Assembly (NCBI GenBank): GCA_026400835.1
Contig: JAPLOA010000042.1
Location: 1-64,000 of the forward strand
Length of the DNA stretch: 64,000 nt
Direction: 5' to 3'
Source of the DNA: Planctomycetales bacterium
GTDB taxonomy: Bacteria; Planctomycetota; Planctomycetia; Planctomycetales; Planctomycetaceae
Both the position numbers and the translations under genes were made by a program. Shown in pieces: positions 10,601-18,419 of the stretch. Under the pieces are notes generated by a model that saw only the letters and a list, made by a program, of their open reading frames with translations, was not told where the DNA came from and ran no database searches. Within the stretch, counting starts at the first letter, position 1, and the number at the start of each line of letters is the position of its first letter.

Positions 10601-10830
10601 GATTTCGACTTGTCATCGGACGTTCACCTTCGGCCCATGAACAACAGGTGCTTGCGGTAGGGCTGCAGTCTGATCGAGCGACCTTTACACAATCACCGGA
10701 CGCTGCCGCTCAGCTGCTGAAGGTCGGCGACTTGTCGGTCAAGGGTACACTGGATCCCGTCGAGCTTGCGACATGGACCACCACTGCGAACGTCCTGTTG
10801 AACCTTGATGAATTCGTGACGCGAGAATAG
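7651..10830 (+). CDS. Planctomycete cytochrome c / DUF1549 / DUF1553 secreted protein
   Basis: 1059 residues. A signal peptide is followed by a PSCyt1 cytochrome c domain with the heme motif CFQCH (Cys45, Cys48, His49), a DUF1549 domain (from about residue 153, NPIDSFIIAKL then ATLDITGLPPT), a middle region with jelly-roll-like segments, and a DUF1553 domain (about 700-1000, with NFG..AEYPSHPELLDWLA and TNTPLQALALLNE). The family is almost confined to planctomycetes and relatives, and its members are often next to DUF1501 genes and sulfatases. The biochemical role is unproven; electron transfer linked to polysaccharide breakdown has been suggested. Here the DUF1501 gene is convergent and vsr lies between them. 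Confidence 0.88.
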   Translation: MNRICISRWPVTCLMAVLYLSVLPFSHGDDVHFNRDVKPILSQNCFQCHGPDDAHRAAGLRLDQRDAAMKPAESGAAAIVPNDPDNSELLKRVTSSDTDLHMPPAESGKLLTAEQIETLRRWIKQGAKYEGHWAFEKVLSPAVPQVSAESASLVANPIDSFIIAKLQSQGMKPSSEADRVTLLRRATLDITGLPPTLEEIDAFLKDESPKAWENVVDRLLASPHYGERMAISWLDNARYADSNGFQVDSSREMWAWRDWVINAYNSNMPFNQFTIEQLAGDMLANATQDQIIATGFNRNHRLNGEGGRIEQEWFVETVIDRVETTGLTWLGLTLNCCRCHDHKYDPVSQREFYQLFAYFNSVEESGVLAPTTRRAENTPPLMTLLTPELEQQRTELQQTVATATTQRDNVARTLPELMAAWEVHVKARETRPVWQMLEPRSVTSVGGATMTRQDDGSWLASGPNPANDEYRIEIPLESNRLSGILLETLPDPSLPAQSLGRGFNGNFVLTGVSAELQVGDAAPVAVSLKKVQADYEQPNYTAAKIRLDVRPTEGRGTEAFGWAIDGNDPAKKIARRVFFAPQSPVEAAAGSVLIIRITHDSQFGDHNAGRIRLSVSDADSDQVGLGDGGFPADVRAILNLAQESRSADQTAQLQKYFREQTDNPIRKAQSALTDAEAKVVEFNANLPTTMVMKETKPREAFILTRGEYDRPTDKVQRSTPAFLPPLPEGASNDRLGFAQWVVSDTNPLTARVWVNREWERFFGTGLVKTSENFGSQAEYPSHPELLDWLADQFLHPTTLPAVVGKSAQAWDMKALQKLILMSATYRQTSHTDKDRLALDPDNRLLSRGPRFRLSAELIRDQALAVSGLLVNRIGGPSVRPYMPEGVWDETSKYGDLRGYKHDKGEGLYRRTMYTIWKRTAAPPSLLLFDATNREVCTIKRSRTNTPLQALALLNEVTFVEAARGLALRMVEEGGSTDSDRLIYGFRLVIGRSPSAHEQQVLAVGLQSDRATFTQSPDAAAQLLKVGDLSVKGTLDPVELATWTTTANVLLNLDEFVTRE

Positions 10831-10835
10831 CACTT

Positions 10836-11252
10836 GTGTCTGACGTGCATTCACCGGAACAGCGTTCGTTCAACATGTCACGGATTCGTTCCCGCGATAC
10901 GAAGCCGGAGATGGTTGTGCGATCGTTGGTTCATCAAATGGGCTATCGTTTCCGACTTCACAAGAAGGGGCTGCCCGGAACTCCCGATCTGGTCCTGGCG
11001 GCTCATCGAAAAGTTATTTTTGTGCACGGCTGTTTTTGGCACATGCATCGCTGTCGTTACGGAAAAGTAACGCCCGCGACGAACACTGAGTTCTGGCAAA
11101 ACAAACGCGGCGGCAACGTGACTCGCGATGAGCGCAATCGTCGCCAATTAAAAGCGGCCGGCTGGTCAGTGCTCGTGATCTGGGAATGCTGGACTCGAGA
11201 CATTGAAGGGCAGCTCCTGCCGAGGCTGCAGCGGTTTTTAGAGCCAAATTAG
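10836..11252 (+). CDS. vsr: Very short patch repair endonuclease
   Basis: 138 residues from a GTG five bases after the preceding stop, so the two genes are probably co-transcribed. The sequence matches Vsr closely: MSRIRSRDTKPE near the N-terminus, PGTPD with Asp51, then FVHGCFWHMHRC with His64 and His69. These are numbered exactly as the catalytic Asp51, His64 and His69 of the Escherichia coli enzyme. Cys66, His71, Cys73 and Cys118 can form its structural zinc site. Vsr nicks 5' of T in T:G mismatches made by deamination of 5-methylcytosine and is usually beside a cytosine-5 methyltransferase gene. No such gene is in the window. Confidence 0.93.
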   Translation: MSDVHSPEQRSFNMSRIRSRDTKPEMVVRSLVHQMGYRFRLHKKGLPGTPDLVLAAHRKVIFVHGCFWHMHRCRYGKVTPATNTEFWQNKRGGNVTRDERNRRQLKAAGWSVLVIWECWTRDIEGQLLPRLQRFLEPN

Positions 11253-11305
11253 CGTTTGGGACGGCAGCAAGTTTGAGATTTGTAACAATCCACGGGTTGG
11301 CGCTC

Positions 11306-11371
11306 GTAGTGTGGGCTTCAGCCCGCATGCGATTGAAATTCACGCTGACTGTCGACTGAAGTCGATGCTAC
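11306..11371. repeat. GTAG-headed inverted repeat pair (REPIN-like, second family)
   Basis: Left unit is GTAG (11306) followed by TGTGGGCT-TC-AGCCCGCA. The right unit, read on the minus strand, is GTAG (11371-11368) followed by a CATCGACTTCAGTCGA palindrome. The two heads face outwards as in a REPIN. It lies between the convergent ends of vsr and the DUF1501 gene and could also act as a bidirectional terminator. Confidence 0.6.
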
Positions 11372-11385
11372 GAATCAGGCCCCAT

Positions 11386-12876
11386 CTACAAAATCGCGTG
11401 GATCGGTTGGCCATAATCGAGGTCCAGCCGCTTTCGTCCAGGAACCTCCAGGCGGCGAGCATTCAGGCCCAGTTGATGCATCACGGTGGCATGCAGGTCT
11501 GTCACGTAATGTCGATCTTCAACGGCATGGAAGCCGATCTCATCGGTTGCTCCGTGAGCAATGCCGCCTTTAACTCCGCCTCCAGCCAGTGCGACTGAGA
11601 AACCATACGGATGATGATCGCGTCCATCGGAATTCTGGAAGCCCGGTGTGCGACCGAACTCTGTGCCGATCACGACCAACGTTTCGTCCAGCAATCCGCG
11701 CTCTTTAAGATCTCGCAACAGGCCGGCAATCGGTTGATCGACCTGCTTGCAGAGCGTCGAGTGATTGCTCTTCAGGCCACTATGAGCATCCCACGACCCC
11801 GCGCCGCCGTTGCTTCCGTGAAACAACTGCACGAACCGAACTCCGGATTCAACAAGACGTCGCGCCACAAGGCACTGCTGGCCGAATGTCTTTGTTGGAT
11901 CCTGATTCAGGCCGTACATCTCCTGAGTACTTGCGGTCTCCGCCGAGAAATTAATCACATTTGGCAGAGCTGACTGCATGCGAAACGCCAGCTCGTAAGA
12001 TTTGATTCGAGCCTTCAACGCCGGGTCATCGGGGTACTCGATGGCGGACAAACGATTGAGCCGTCCCAGCAGTTCAAATTCGCTTTGCTGCTCCTCGCGA
12101 TAAACTTCGGAACCCGGAGTTGCGAACGGCAGCGGATTCGCGGGATCGACATTCAGGTGAATACCGGCATGTTCCGGGCCGAGATAATTGGCACCATGAG
12201 CACCCAATCCACCGCAGCAATCAGCGATCGGAGTCCCAATCACACAGAAGCTTGGCAGATTCTCATTCAACGTTCCCAGGCCATAGTTAACCCATGAGCC
12301 GATCGTCGGAAACTGTCCCTCCAACGCATGCCGGCCCGTATGAAACTGCAACTGGGCTCCGTGATTATTATCCGTTGTCCACATTGAACGCACGATCGCA
12401 ACGTCATCAATCATGTCACCCAAATGAGGCCACCAGTCGCTGACATCCAGCCCGCTTTGCCCTCGTCGCGAATGACCAATCTGCATCGGGTAAAGCTTGG
12501 GGTGCGCATGATGCAGGCCCGGAATGAACTCGCGCAGATTCTTTTTCAGATAGGGCGAATCGAGCACACTCTTGAACGGAGTTTCATCGACCGACATCCC
12601 GGAGTATTTATTCAGCGCCGGTTTCGGGTCGAAGGATTCCATCTGCGACATCCCGCCCACCAGAAAGATCCAGATGACACTCTTCGCTTTGGGCGTCATG
12701 TGAGCCAGTCCGGACGGCAATCCCGCGGCGGTCGATTCCGAGGCTCGCACGATGCCGTCTCGCTGCAACATGGCTCCGAGTGCGAGCCCCGTGAAGCCCA
12801 TGCCGATATCAGACAGAAACGTTCGACGCGATGCCGGGCCGGGAGAAGCGGGAGTCGTTGCAGGATTCGATTTCAT
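11386..12876 (-). CDS. DUF1501 family protein with Tat signal
   Basis: 496 residues. The N-terminus has SRRTFLSDIG followed by a hydrophobic stretch, a twin-arginine export signal. The body is DUF1501: IWIFLVGGMSQMESFDPKP, later GFRFVQLF-type HGSNGGAGSWDAH, VVIGTEFGRTPG and DGRDHHPYGF, with the conserved His/Asp residues of an alkaline-phosphatase-like fold. Members are commonly the partner of DUF1549/DUF1553 genes. Here it is convergent with that partner rather than downstream on the same strand. Substrate unknown. Confidence 0.88.
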   Translation of the reverse strand: MKSNPATTPASPGPASRRTFLSDIGMGFTGLALGAMLQRDGIVRASESTAAGLPSGLAHMTPKAKSVIWIFLVGGMSQMESFDPKPALNKYSGMSVDETPFKSVLDSPYLKKNLREFIPGLHHAHPKLYPMQIGHSRRGQSGLDVSDWWPHLGDMIDDVAIVRSMWTTDNNHGAQLQFHTGRHALEGQFPTIGSWVNYGLGTLNENLPSFCVIGTPIADCCGGLGAHGANYLGPEHAGIHLNVDPANPLPFATPGSEVYREEQQSEFELLGRLNRLSAIEYPDDPALKARIKSYELAFRMQSALPNVINFSAETASTQEMYGLNQDPTKTFGQQCLVARRLVESGVRFVQLFHGSNGGAGSWDAHSGLKSNHSTLCKQVDQPIAGLLRDLKERGLLDETLVVIGTEFGRTPGFQNSDGRDHHPYGFSVALAGGGVKGGIAHGATDEIGFHAVEDRHYVTDLHATVMHQLGLNARRLEVPGRKRLDLDYGQPIHAIL

Positions 12877-12982
12877 GGCAAAGCTTTTCCGGGAGGAAAA
12901 TAGTGGACAGGACGTCCGGGAGGGCTGCTGGATACTTTCAGCATTGGCAAAAGCATACGATGGAGATTATGCCGTTGTCTAT

Positions 12983-13059
12983 GTACGTTGGACATTCTTG
13001 TCCGACTCGATGTCGATCTGGGGATGTTCATTCTACCTGGGCGGACATTTCCACCCTAC
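12983..13059. repeat. Dispersed hairpin repeat (GGAC-ATTCTT-GTCC family)
   Basis: Begins with GTTGGACATTCTTGTCC, a four-base stem hairpin, and ends in a CCACCCTAC arm, which read on the other strand is GTAG followed by GGTGG. A second copy with the same left arm lies at 36617-36672. It sits just upstream of the cinA-like gene between divergent transcription units. Confidence 0.5.
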
Positions 13060-13091
13060 GATTAAGCTGATCGAAAACACTAGAATCCCTT

Positions 13092-13649
13092 ATGACCAAA
13101 CCTGAAACACTCGATCCCATCGCATTCCGGGCCTTTGAACTGCTGAGGAAGACCAATCAAGTGCTCGTCACCGCAGAGAGTTGCACGGCCGGACTGATTG
13201 CCGCCACGCTGGCTCGAGTTCCTGGGATGTCGACCGTTCTGGCCGGTGGATTTGTCGTTTATCAGATTGAAAGCAAAGTCGCGTGGATGAACATTTCTCC
13301 AGCCGTGATCGAGCAACATGGCGTCGTTAGTTCTGAGGTCGCTCAGTTAATGGTCGATGCCGCATTGCGGAACACGGCCCACGCCACGATCTCGGTCAGC
13401 ATTACCGGACATCTCGGTCCAGATGCCCCTGTTGATCTGGACGGCATCGCGTGGCTGGGATTTGCACAGCGAAATTATCCTTGCTGCTCGCACAAGCTTC
13501 ATCTGCAGACCACAATACCAGAACCCACCAGCACAACTTTTACAGACTCAGAACAACGACTGTTTATTCGCCACGAGCGACAGCAGGATGCGGTACGTCA
13601 GTCGTTGAGTTTTCTCTGCAAGAAACTGGAATCTTTCCATGAACATTAA
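13092..13649 (+). CDS. CinA C-terminal domain protein (nicotinamide-nucleotide amidohydrolase type)
   Basis: 185 residues, the length expected of a stand-alone CinA C-terminal (PncC) domain. The signature VTAESCTAGLIAA with the active-site serine is at about 31-43, followed by GGFVVYQIESK and the HGVVSSEVAQLMV segment and SITGHLGPDAP. PncC deamidates nicotinamide mononucleotide to nicotinate mononucleotide in NAD recycling. The C-terminal third is less typical, so the activity is inferred. Its end overlaps the start of the next gene by 11 bases. Confidence 0.82.
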   Translation: MTKPETLDPIAFRAFELLRKTNQVLVTAESCTAGLIAATLARVPGMSTVLAGGFVVYQIESKVAWMNISPAVIEQHGVVSSEVAQLMVDAALRNTAHATISVSITGHLGPDAPVDLDGIAWLGFAQRNYPCCSHKLHLQTTIPEPTSTTFTDSEQRLFIRHERQQDAVRQSLSFLCKKLESFHEH

Positions 13650-14655
13650 ATGGTGCCTTTGCCTGATCGCTCTCATTCTCTTCGCAGGTTGTGAAGAGTC
13701 CAAACGGGACACCGTGACGAAAGCCACCAGCACCGCCGGAGAAAAAGTCGTCACCCAGATGGCGTTGAACTGGTATCCTGAAGTCGAACACGGAGGATAT
13801 CTTGCGGCGGACACTCTGGGACTTTTTGACAAGAATGACCTCGACGTCGAGATTATCCCAGGCGGTCCCGGTGCGCCACAGGGGATCATTCAGGAGCTGG
13901 CTGCGGAGCGAATTCAATTCGCAGTGTCCGATGCTGATAATGTCGTTAAGGCGCGAGCGGCGGGAGTTCCGATTGTTGCTCTGATGGCTCCTCTGCAAAG
14001 CAATCCGCGTTGCATTATGGTGCATGAAGCATCCGGAATTACAAAGCTGGAAGAACTGGTCAACGTGGAGTTGGCGATCAGTGATTCTCGCCCGTTTGCA
14101 TTGTGGATGAAGAAGAAACTTCCTCTCACCAATGTTCGCATGGTGCCCTTCAACGGATTGGTCGGCGAGTTTCTCGTAAAGCCCGATTTCGCTCAGCAGG
14201 GTTACGTGTTTAGTGAGCCGTTCGTCGCGAAAGAAAAAGGTGGAGATCCGAAAGTGCTGATGGTTTCTGACATTGGTTTCAATCCTTATGCCAGTGTACT
14301 TGTCACGACAGAAACCGTAATCAATCAACGCCCCGATCTGGTGAAGGCGGTGGTTTCGGCCAGTGTTAAAGGTTGGCAGCAGTACCTCGCTGACGCAACA
14401 AAGACGAATGAAGCGATTCACGGGATGAATAAGGACATGAGTCTCGAAGCGCTGAAATATGGAGTCGAAGCGATGGCTCCACTTTGCAAGACCGATCAGG
14501 GCGTGGCGGCTTGCGGGATGACTCTCGAACGCTGGCAGACGCTGGTTCAGCAGATCGAGGAACTGGAAGACATTCCCAAAGGTTACGTGAAGCCCGAAGA
14601 GTGCTTCAATGTGACGTTTCTGCCCGCAGCCGCCGAAGCAGCCGCAGCAAAGTAA
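13639..14655 (+). CDS. NMT1/SsuA-like substrate-binding lipoprotein
   Basis: 338 residues. A lipoprotein signal with lipobox LFAGC places the mature protein on the outer face of a membrane. The body is a periplasmic-binding fold of the NMT1/THI5 group: MALNWYPEVEHGGYLAADTLGLFDKNDLDV near the start, then GGPGAPQG and a SDADNVVKARAAGVPIV ligand-loop segment. Relatives bind thiamine precursors, sulfonates or nitrate for ABC import. No permease or ATPase is adjacent; the only near neighbour is the overlapping CinA-like gene, so the substrate cannot be inferred. A vitamin-precursor or nucleotide-related ligand is possible. Confidence 0.82.
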   Translation: MNIKWCLCLIALILFAGCEESKRDTVTKATSTAGEKVVTQMALNWYPEVEHGGYLAADTLGLFDKNDLDVEIIPGGPGAPQGIIQELAAERIQFAVSDADNVVKARAAGVPIVALMAPLQSNPRCIMVHEASGITKLEELVNVELAISDSRPFALWMKKKLPLTNVRMVPFNGLVGEFLVKPDFAQQGYVFSEPFVAKEKGGDPKVLMVSDIGFNPYASVLVTTETVINQRPDLVKAVVSASVKGWQQYLADATKTNEAIHGMNKDMSLEALKYGVEAMAPLCKTDQGVAACGMTLERWQTLVQQIEELEDIPKGYVKPEECFNVTFLPAAAEAAAAK

Positions 14656-15433
14656 TGATTTGGTTCGAAACGATAGCCATGAATGGTGAGCCTGCGTTCG
14701 CTGGGGCGAACTTGTCACACCCTACAAATTGCAATGTTTTCCCGTAGCGTGTGACAACTGAGCCTTAGCGAAAGCGGGCACATCGGTTGAGCTTACCCAC
14801 CGGCATCCAGCGAGAGTATCAGGATGGTGTCGCCATCGCTGATCGGGGTTGTTGCGTCGGTTGTGAATCTATCTCCGCTCAGGTTCGCGGTATATTCCGC
14901 CCAAAGATGTGGCCCGTCGAAACAGCACTCGCCAGGCCCCGGAAATCATTGCGAAAGGGACGCGGCAAGATCGCCCCGGGTCCTGACTGTGGCTGTGGCC
15001 TGAGCAACCCCGGCTCTTGCACGAGGAATGACGTAAAACTCAACATGAATCTGTGCCACCAGGTAATTCCCTGAGCAAGAGGCAGAGATTGTTGCGCTTG
15101 CAGCGCGGCGTTTTCGACTTATTATTGAACATCGAACCGGCGCTGAATCATACCGTTAATCCCCCGGAGATCGAATCCCAGAGCGGTCCGCAGTACTGAT
15201 GATCTGCGGTCTGGCACAGGCTGCTCTGGCGGGTAAATCACGGATCAACAAGGCTCCACAGCTCAGATCGGCGACGTAACAACGGCGGACCGCAAGTGCG
15301 TAACGCTCGGGAAAACTGCTCTTCGCGCAGAAGGGATTGCAACATAGATTTCAAACCTCTCCTTCGGCTGGTTTTGCGCCAGAGATTTCTCAATGGCGTA
15401 AATTGGCTCCTTTCTGTTAACTCTCATTCCCCA
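14656..15433. repeat. Long gap with a GTAG-headed palindromic repeat at 14684-14784
   Basis: The repeat has a left arm GGTGAGCCTGCGTTCGC..TTGTCACACCCTAC and a right arm (from 14744) GTAGCGTGTGACAA..GCGAAAGCGGGCACATC that is its inverted complement. The GTAG head in the right arm opens a long imperfect hairpin. Related copies are at 18211-18308 and 57158-57257, with single arms at 29281-29325 and 45620-45660. From 14785 to 15433 I see no gene or RNA; it is probably the promoter region of the rsmH cluster, but no convincing promoter hexamers stand out. Confidence 0.6.
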
Positions 15434-16348
15434 ATGACAACTGCGGATCAGCGTTCCGTTCACGTTCCGGTTATGCCCCGGGAAGTGATGCAATGGTTGC
15501 AGTTATCTGCCGGCCTCACGGTTCTTGATGGAACTCTTGGTGCTGGTGGTCATAGTCGACTTATCCTGAAATCACTGGGAGAAACCGGACGTCTCATTGG
15601 TCTCGATCGTGACCCAATGATGCTCGCTCTGGCAACTCAAAATCTGGCCTCAATTCAACACCCGGGAACTTCGTTCGTTCGTTCCAGTTATGCAGACGCC
15701 GAAACGGTGCTGCAGACGCTGGGGATTGAACGGGTGGATCGAGTGTTGTTGGATCTGGGTTTATCTTCGGACCAGCTTTCGGATCGAGAACGTGGTTTTG
15801 GTTTTGATGCCGGCGGACCTTTGGATATGCGGTTTCATCCGCACGAGAACAAGCCGGTGTCAGAGCTGTTGAGAACTCTGGAAGGATCAGAGCTGGAGAA
15901 GATTTTTCGCGAGTTTGGCGAGGAACCGGCGGCCGCAAAGGTGGCTTCGGAAATCGTCAGGCGACGACAACAGGGAAATCCGGTTGTCACCACGGAGGAT
16001 CTGGAGGCCTGTGTTTCGGCTGCAGTCGGAGCTGCGAAGAACGCTGGCGGTCGAAATTCCGCGACGCGAGTCTTTCAGGCTTTGCGGATCGCGGCCAACA
16101 ATGAACTGCAGCATGTGGAACGCATGTTGACGAACGTCCTTCCGAACATCATGAAGACGGACGGAATTGTGGTGATTCTGACATTCCATTCGTTGGAAGA
16201 TCGAATCGTCAAGAACGCATTCAAAGGACACCAGGGATGGCAGGTTCTGACAAAAACACCCGTGGAAGCAACCCCGGCCGAAGTGCGGCTGAATCCTCGC
16301 AGCCGATCAGCGAAACTGAGAGCCACGAAGTGGCTGGGAAATTGCTGA
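15434..16348 (+). CDS. rsmH: 16S rRNA m4C1402 methyltransferase
   Basis: About 304 residues when started at the ATG at 15434; the frame extends upstream to 15296 but that part has no family similarity. The product begins VHVPVMPREVMQWL, followed by the SAM-binding VLDGTLGAGGHS, GLDRDPMMLALA, DLGLSSDQLSDRERGF and the GPLDMRF motif, then FQALRIAANNEL and LTFHSLEDRIVK. These are all hallmarks of RsmH (MraW). It methylates N4 of C1402 in 16S rRNA and usually opens the division and cell-wall cluster, as it does here. The next gene overlaps its end. Confidence 0.95.
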   Translation: MTTADQRSVHVPVMPREVMQWLQLSAGLTVLDGTLGAGGHSRLILKSLGETGRLIGLDRDPMMLALATQNLASIQHPGTSFVRSSYADAETVLQTLGIERVDRVLLDLGLSSDQLSDRERGFGFDAGGPLDMRFHPHENKPVSELLRTLEGSELEKIFREFGEEPAAAKVASEIVRRRQQGNPVVTTEDLEACVSAAVGAAKNAGGRNSATRVFQALRIAANNELQHVERMLTNVLPNIMKTDGIVVILTFHSLEDRIVKNAFKGHQGWQVLTKTPVEATPAEVRLNPRSRSAKLRATKWLGNC

Positions 16349-18096
16349 CATCTTTGAAGTCTGCCTCAACGGCTGCAAATGCCATTAGTCATGAAGCTAA
16401 GCTGGGAATGGCGGTCATCACCATTCTCTTCTTCGCGTTCTGCTTCCTTGTCTATCATAAGATGGATCTCCATCAGCGACAGTTGACGCAGGCCTCGATC
16501 GCCGCAAAAACCGCGACTCCCGACGCGAACGCAACACCCGAAGAAGCGTCGGCGTTGATGTCCGGCAATGTGACCGGAGCCACCACAGATCCTCTGCTGG
16601 AAAGAAGCCTTGCAGCATCCGACAACGCGATCACAACTCGCGAGGATGATGTACCAACGTTTGCACAGGCCGAAGCGGAGACATCAACACCGAACTTCGG
16701 TGCTTCCGCTGCCATGGAGTTTTCTGAACCCTCAGAGTCTGACGCCAACGCCTCCACAAACGTGCCTGGCGATCTTGTCGCAGAGAACTCTTTTCCCGCC
16801 GCCGTGATCGAAAACCGAGAACCTCAGGGATCGCTCGCCGAACTGGCCGAACCCGCGGTGACAGAACCTGTCGCGACCGGTAACGCGTTTTCTACTATTG
16901 ATGAAGATCGTTCAGCGGCGGAGGCCAGCCCGGCCATGGCGGACATCAATGCGGGGGATGCGAATCGCTCAGAGAGTGCAACTCCGGAGTTCGGTCCACT
17001 GGAATCCACAGAATCAGTGCCTCAGCCGCAGGATAACGAGTTCCCTCTGTCTGCATTGGCAGGCACTGAAGACCTGCCGGCATCCGGGCGACAACAGTCG
17101 GCTGATAACGCAGACGCTTCCAGCGGGATCACTCTTCCAGAAACCAACGAGGCCGCTGAAATGTCGTTCGATGCAGTGGATGCGTCGGCCGTAACCGACT
17201 CTGCAACAGCAGAGACCGAGTTGGCAGAACCCCCGATGTTGGGAGAATCTCCAGCCGAGTCAGAGAAAGAACCAGTGCTCATCGCGATGCTGGATCCTCA
17301 GGATAGATCTGCCGGACAGAGTGCGGGCGACGCTTATTCCGATCGAGTCTCTGACTTCGCTCCGTTAGATGATGCGTCAGGAAACGTCGCGTCGGGAAAC
17401 AATACCCCGTACGAAAGCGATCAAACTCCGGCGTTTGGATCGGCTGCTGAACAGGAAATCTCAGATCGCACGGTCGCGCAGCAGTCGAGCGGCTTTGGCT
17501 CTCGAGGCTTTGACGCCGTGACTCAGCCTGGCGGGCGAACCAATCGTAACTCCGTGCGAACAGCGGGTGGTTCCGGTGCCGATGGAAAGTTTAGTCTGGC
17601 TGCATTTAACAGCCAGAATGCAGAAGCTGAACCGGCTCCAGACGATGGAACGACTTACGAGTATACCGTGGTGAAGAACGGTGAGAACTATTCAAAGATT
17701 TCGAAACGCGTGTACGGCACAACTCGCTACTTCTCCGCTCTGGCCGTGTTCAATCAGCATCGTATCGCTGAACCGAAGCATATGCGTCCCGGCATGGTCG
17801 TGCTGACGCCATCCAAAGAGATTCTTGAGGAGCGTTATCCGCAATTGTTTGTGGATTCAAAACCAAAGGTGGTTGAACCGGCGGCGTTTCTGTTGCTGGA
17901 AGATGGTTCGCCCGCGTATCGAGTTGGCGAACGTGAAACTCTGTCGGAGATTTCCAGGCGGTTCCTCGGCCGATCCAGCCGTTGGGTTGAGATTCTTCGT
18001 TTGAATCAGTCCAACGTGAAAGATCCGAATAAGCTGAAGCCCGGCACAATTCTGGCGCTTCCTGCCGATGCCACCGAAGTCAATGTGGTGCCTTAG
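16237..18096 (+). CDS. Membrane-anchored protein with two C-terminal LysM domains
   Basis: 619 residues from an ATG that overlaps rsmH by 112 bases; non-ATG starts near 16342-16354 would remove the overlap. One transmembrane helix (about 55-74) is followed by a roughly 390-residue acidic, Ala/Ser/Glu-rich low-complexity linker. Two LysM modules follow at about 474-527 (TVVKNGENYSKISKRVYGT) and 560-612 (RVGERETLSEISRRFLG). LysM binds N-acetylglucosamine chains, so the protein probably tethers the inner membrane to peptidoglycan. Its place between rsmH and an FtsL-like gene suggests a role in division or wall synthesis. Family name unknown. Confidence 0.82.
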   Translation: MAGSDKNTRGSNPGRSAAESSQPISETESHEVAGKLLTSLKSASTAANAISHEAKLGMAVITILFFAFCFLVYHKMDLHQRQLTQASIAAKTATPDANATPEEASALMSGNVTGATTDPLLERSLAASDNAITTREDDVPTFAQAEAETSTPNFGASAAMEFSEPSESDANASTNVPGDLVAENSFPAAVIENREPQGSLAELAEPAVTEPVATGNAFSTIDEDRSAAEASPAMADINAGDANRSESATPEFGPLESTESVPQPQDNEFPLSALAGTEDLPASGRQQSADNADASSGITLPETNEAAEMSFDAVDASAVTDSATAETELAEPPMLGESPAESEKEPVLIAMLDPQDRSAGQSAGDAYSDRVSDFAPLDDASGNVASGNNTPYESDQTPAFGSAAEQEISDRTVAQQSSGFGSRGFDAVTQPGGRTNRNSVRTAGGSGADGKFSLAAFNSQNAEAEPAPDDGTTYEYTVVKNGENYSKISKRVYGTTRYFSALAVFNQHRIAEPKHMRPGMVVLTPSKEILEERYPQLFVDSKPKVVEPAAFLLLEDGSPAYRVGERETLSEISRRFLGRSSRWVEILRLNQSNVKDPNKLKPGTILALPADATEVNVVP

Positions 18097-18419
18097 GCAC
18101 GCAGGATCCGATGACGCCCAAGTGATGGACCTCAAACAGGTCAAATGGCAGGAATTATTCTCGGGCGGTGTTTCGGACTTTGGATTTGGGGCGGAATAAC
18201 TTCCGCTGGTGGTGAGCCTGCGTTCGCTTGGGCGAACTTGTCACACCCTACAAATCGCTGCGTTTTCTGTAGGGTGTGACAACTGAGCGTAAGCGAAGGC
18301 GGGCACACCAAATGAGACTCCATGTTAGTTCGTAGTGCAAAGGCCCCCTTTCCACCGGGATAAACGTGGTTGCGAAGTATTCCTGCCTGATGCCTGTTTG
18401 AGTCTGACGCTCGCGGAGT
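18097..18419. repeat. Gap with GTAG-headed palindromic repeat at 18211-18308
   Basis: The repeat has left arm GGTGAGCCTGCGTTCGC..TTGTCACACCCTAC and right arm GTAGGGTGTGACAA..GCGAAGGCGGGCACACC (from 18269), the best preserved copy of this family. The arms are near-perfect inverted complements. A second short hairpin, CGCGGAG-TTTG-CTCCGCG, straddles the start of the next gene near 18413-18430. No gene was found here. Confidence 0.65.

Noticed and set aside
13564-14718. A 384-codon open frame on the - strand opposite the NMT1-like gene
   Set aside because: The + strand frame has a lipobox and binding-protein motifs; the reverse frame has none and runs into the repeat at 14684.
14787-15074. A 95-codon frame in the gap before rsmH
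   Set aside because: No ribosome-binding site, no motif and irregular composition; a chance frame in a gene-free stretch.
15150-15200. A gatcgaatccc stretch resembling a tRNA T-arm
   Set aside because: No matching T-stem, anticodon arm or acceptor stem could be folded around it.
15296-15433. N-terminal extension of rsmH from the upstream start
   Set aside because: The 46 extra residues do not resemble any RsmH N-terminus, and the ATG at 15434 starts directly before the conserved VPVMPREV segment.
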